In this document: positions 14,272-16,601 of the stretch, in pieces | How the letters are laid out: each line of letters begins with the position of its first letter | Position numbering within the stretch: position 1 is the stretch's first letter | Assembly: GCA_036796755.1 (NCBI GenBank) | Contig: DAIRCJ010000026.1 | Location: forward strand, 1 to 16,601 | DNA from: CALKMS01 sp036796755 | Lineage (GTDB): Bacteria; Actinomycetota; Aquicultoria; SKW223; CALKMS01 | Direction of reading: 5' to 3' | DNA: 16,601 nt | Notes under the pieces: model-generated | Told to the model about the DNA's origin: nothing | What the model saw: the letters and a program-made list of their open reading frames with translations, nothing else | Databases searched by the model: none | Made by a program: the position numbers and the translations under genes

Positions 14272-15731
14272 CAGACAAGCTCCCTTTTTTTCCCCAGAGC
14301 CTTCAGCGCCTCTTCTCTATCGGAAAAATGAACAGTCTTATCTTTGAATATCTGGTAATCTTCGTGTCCTTTTCCGGCAATTAAAACCAGATCCCCTGGT
14401 TCTGCCATTTCTACTGCCTTAAAAATTGCCTCCTGACGATCGGTAATTTTTAAATAATTTTCTTTTCGAACTTCCCGAAAGCCTTTCTCTATCTGGCTTA
14501 TTATTACCTCAGGGTCTTCCGAGCGGGGATTGTCAGAAGTTATTATGGCAAAATCACTTAAGGAAGCCACCGCCCTTCCCATTAAAGGCCTTTTTCCTCT
14601 ATCTCGGTCCCCTCCACAACCAAAAACCACAATTAACCTTCCCTGGCAAATTTCTCGCGAATCCTTAAGAACTTTTTCTAATCCATCTGGCGTGTGAGCG
14701 TAATCCACTACCACGAAAAAGTTTTGACCACCATTTATAAACTCCATCCTTCCGGGTACTCTATCCAGAGCTTCCAGCCCGGACCTAATATCTTCTATTG
14801 AGCAACCCAGAGCTCGAGCAGCACCAGCAGCGGCCAGAGAGTTATAAACATTAAACTTTCCCTTTAACTTTAATCTTATGGGGACTGTTTCCTCTTCCAG
14901 ACAAAGATTAAAAAAAGTTCCTTCGGAGCTTAGCTTCAAATCCGTTGCCATCACATCGGCTTTCTTTTTTATTCCAAAAGTAACCACTTTTTCACCGGTA
15001 ACAGCGATTTCTTCACCCAGATCGTCATCAAGATTAACAACTTTTAAAACCTCAGGGTAGGCTTCAAAAAGCTCTTTCTTTGTCTTTCGATACTCCTCAA
15101 AGGTTCCGTGATAGTCAAGATGGTCTCGGCTTATATTAGTCAAAACCAGAGCTTTAAAAACAACGCCTTCAATTCTTCTCTGGTCTATAGCGTGAGAAGA
15201 AACTTCCATAGCAACTCTCTTCACTGAAGATTCAACCATTCGGGCAAAGATCTTCTGTAAATCAAGAGATTCTGGGGTTGTATGGTTTAGTTTTCTTCTC
15301 TCTTCCCCTATCCTCAGCTCTACTGTTCCTATCAAACCAGTTTTTTCTCCACTAGATTTAAATATAGAATCAAGCAAATAAGTAGTAGTTGTTTTACCAT
15401 TGGTTCCCGTCACCCCAACAACATCCAGCCTGGAAGAAGGGAAATTATAAAAACAAGCAGATGCCCGAGCCAGAGCCAGGCGAGTGTCCGACACTAAAGC
15501 CTGGAAACATTTTATTTCGGGCAAGTATCTTGAAGTAACAACTCCACAAACTCCTTTTTTTTCGGCTTCGGCTGCAAAAAGATGGCCATCTGTTTGGCTT
15601 CCTGGGAGACAGAAAAATAAATCCCCCTTTCTGGTTTCTCTTGAATCATAAGATAAACCTTTTAGGCCTTCTAAAGAGCCAAATGTTCTCTCAGGTTTTA
15701 TCGCCGTTAGTATTTTGTCTTCCAGCTTCAT
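14271..15731 (-). CDS. murE: UDP-N-acetylmuramoyl-dipeptide--meso-diaminopimelate ligase
   Basis: MurE adds the third, cross-linking amino acid to UDP-MurNAc-L-Ala-D-Glu. The 486 residues are typical. Seen: SYDSRE (27-32), P-loop GVTGTNGKTTTT (106-117), HTTPES (150-155), MEVSSHA (175-181), the region of the carbamylated lysine (YRKTKKELF, 214-222), VDYAHTPD (342-349), GCGGDRDRGKRP (371-382) and GKGHE (453-457). DNPRSEDP at 400-407 contains DNPR, the motif that recognises meso-diaminopimelate; lysine-adding enzymes have a different sequence here. ATG 15729-15731 follows the PBP stop by 1 nt, with an AGAGGAAG ribosome site about 9 nt upstream. It shares one base with murF. Confidence 0.97.
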   Translation of the reverse strand: MKLEDKILTAIKPERTFGSLEGLKGLSYDSRETRKGDLFFCLPGSQTDGHLFAAEAEKKGVCGVVTSRYLPEIKCFQALVSDTRLALARASACFYNFPSSRLDVVGVTGTNGKTTTTYLLDSIFKSSGEKTGLIGTVELRIGEERRKLNHTTPESLDLQKIFARMVESSVKRVAMEVSSHAIDQRRIEGVVFKALVLTNISRDHLDYHGTFEEYRKTKKELFEAYPEVLKVVNLDDDLGEEIAVTGEKVVTFGIKKKADVMATDLKLSSEGTFFNLCLEEETVPIRLKLKGKFNVYNSLAAAGAARALGCSIEDIRSGLEALDRVPGRMEFINGGQNFFVVVDYAHTPDGLEKVLKDSREICQGRLIVVFGCGGDRDRGKRPLMGRAVASLSDFAIITSDNPRSEDPEVIISQIEKGFREVRKENYLKITDRQEAIFKAVEMAEPGDLVLIAGKGHEDYQIFKDKTVHFSDREEALKALGKKRELV

Positions 15732-15732
15732 C

Positions 15733-16601
15733 TTAACGAGCTTCCTCTGAAGGGATTTTTAGATGCCTTAAAGAGAACTCCATTATTTCCCGAAAAACTG
15801 GAGCAGCAGCAATACCTCCATAATAACCATTTTTAGGCTCATCCAGAACTACAATGATAGCTACTCTGGGGTCTCTTACAGGAGCAAAACCTACAAAAGA
15901 AGCAACATAAGCCCCTTTCAAGTAACCGCCTCCGGGTTTTGGTTTCAAAGCCGTTCCGGTTTTCCCGGCTACACGATATCCCTTAACAGCCGCTTCCTTA
16001 CCGGTCCCTTTAGTGGTCACCTTTTCCAGGGCATATTTAATTTCGTTACTGGTTTTAGTTGTAAGCACCTTTTCACCTATGTCTGGCTTATACTCCATAA
16101 TAATTTTACCTCTTTCATCCCTGACTTCCTTTATAAAATGAGGTCTAACTTTAATCCCTTGATTGGCTATGGTTGAGACCATTAAAAGCATTTGTAAAGG
16201 CGTCACTCCTATGCCTTGACCATATGAGATTGTGTAAATCGTCGGAGCCGACCAGTACTCTGGTTTAGACAACTGTCCTTTTGCTTCTCCGGGAAAATCA
16301 ATCCCGGTTTTTTCTCCGAAACCAAATGAGCGATAATACTCATAAACACATTTTTTACCCAGCGCTCTGGCTATTAAAGAAGAGCCAATATTATAAGACT
16401 TCACCAGAATGGTTTCCACTGTGTAGCTCCCAGCTGGCCGATGATGAGCCTCTCCAATGGTATATCCTCCCACTTTCAATTTAGAAGGCAAGTAAAGTCG
16501 GGATTTAAGGTTAAACTTCTTCTCTTCGAGGGCTGCGGAAACCACCGCTACTTTCATTGTTGAGCCTGGCTCGTAAATATCGGTTAGGGCCCAGTTTTTT
16601 C
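15733..16601 (-). CDS. ftsI: Class B penicillin-binding protein (FtsI-type), C-terminal part, cut by window edge
   Basis: The frame stays open from the window edge at 16601 down to TAA 15733-15735, giving 288 visible residues. An ATG at 16555-16557 is internal, not the start: the 14 codons before it read KNWALTDIYEPGST, so the ATG is the Met of the catalytic SxxK motif STMK (visible residues 13-16). The other two transpeptidase motifs follow, SYN (about 68-70) and KTGT (about 213-216), all correctly spaced. The protein therefore holds an intact D,D-transpeptidase domain that cross-links septal peptidoglycan. The N-terminal membrane anchor and dimerisation domain lie outside. It ends soon after the domain, so there are no PASTA repeats. 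The position before murE is the classical place of ftsI/pbpB/spoVD, and the partner should be FtsW. Confidence 0.95.
   Translation of the reverse strand, partial: KNWALTDIYEPGSTMKVAVVSAALEEKKFNLKSRLYLPSKLKVGGYTIGEAHHRPAGSYTVETILVKSYNIGSSLIARALGKKCVYEYYRSFGFGEKTGIDFPGEAKGQLSKPEYWSAPTIYTISYGQGIGVTPLQMLLMVSTIANQGIKVRPHFIKEVRDERGKIIMEYKPDIGEKVLTTKTSNEIKYALEKVTTKGTGKEAAVKGYRVAGKTGTALKPKPGGGYLKGAYVASFVGFAPVRDPRVAIIVVLDEPKNGYYGGIAAAPVFREIMEFSLRHLKIPSEEAR

Noticed and set aside
11000..15450. Similar P-loop sequences repeated in several genes, looking like DNA repeats
   Set aside because: They are the shared ATP-binding motif of the paralogous Mur ligases (C, D, E, F), explained by common ancestry of the proteins.

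Overview
This window is the distal part of a division and cell wall (dcw) cluster followed by a short ion-transport segment. Every gene I can support lies on the minus strand, so transcription runs from position 16601 towards 1. In that order the genes are: a class B penicillin-binding protein (cut at the window edge), murE, murF, mraY, murD, ftsW, murG, murC, murB, ftsQ, ftsZ, a small nitroreductase-family protein, a P2-type cation ATPase, and a TrkA-like protein (cut at the other edge).

The block from 16601 to 5111 is very compact. Neighbouring genes overlap or lie 1 to 7 nt apart. Several starts are not ATG (TTG for murG and murB, GTG for ftsW and ftsQ), each supported by a Shine-Dalgarno sequence inside the upstream gene. 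The genes encode the cytoplasmic peptidoglycan precursor pathway (MurB, C, D, E, F), the two membrane or membrane-surface lipid steps (MraY, MurG), the septal glycosyltransferase and transpeptidase pair (FtsW and the PBP), the division scaffold FtsQ, and the cytoskeletal ring protein FtsZ. MurE carries DNPR, the motif that goes with meso-diaminopimelate. ftsZ has a 120-bp leader with a possible promoter and repeated 12-mers, so it may also be transcribed separately.

The region from 3920 to 1 is not standard dcw content. The nitroreductase follows ftsZ by 11 nt. A 175-bp gap with a TTGACA box and an 11-bp tandem repeat then precedes a 930-residue ATPase. Its membrane motifs resemble the Na,K-ATPase (P2C) group more than calcium pumps. 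A trkA-type gene starts 13 nt after it, which suggests a K+/Na+ homeostasis unit.

Organism (inference): a bacterium of moderate to low G+C with Shine-Dalgarno-led translation. FtsZ reads much like actinobacterial FtsZ (NTDAQALLMSDAD, AAHPDANIIFGAVIDD, VPDFLK end), and there is no ftsA between ftsQ and ftsZ, as in Actinobacteria. A+T-rich codons, murB between murC and ftsQ, and the lack of a sepF/ylm-type block after ftsZ argue against a classical high-GC actinomycete. A deep-branching, low-GC member of Actinobacteriota is my best guess, at low to moderate confidence. No RNA genes, insertion sequences, CRISPR arrays or convincing terminators were seen, and no stretch over 300 bp lacks a gene.
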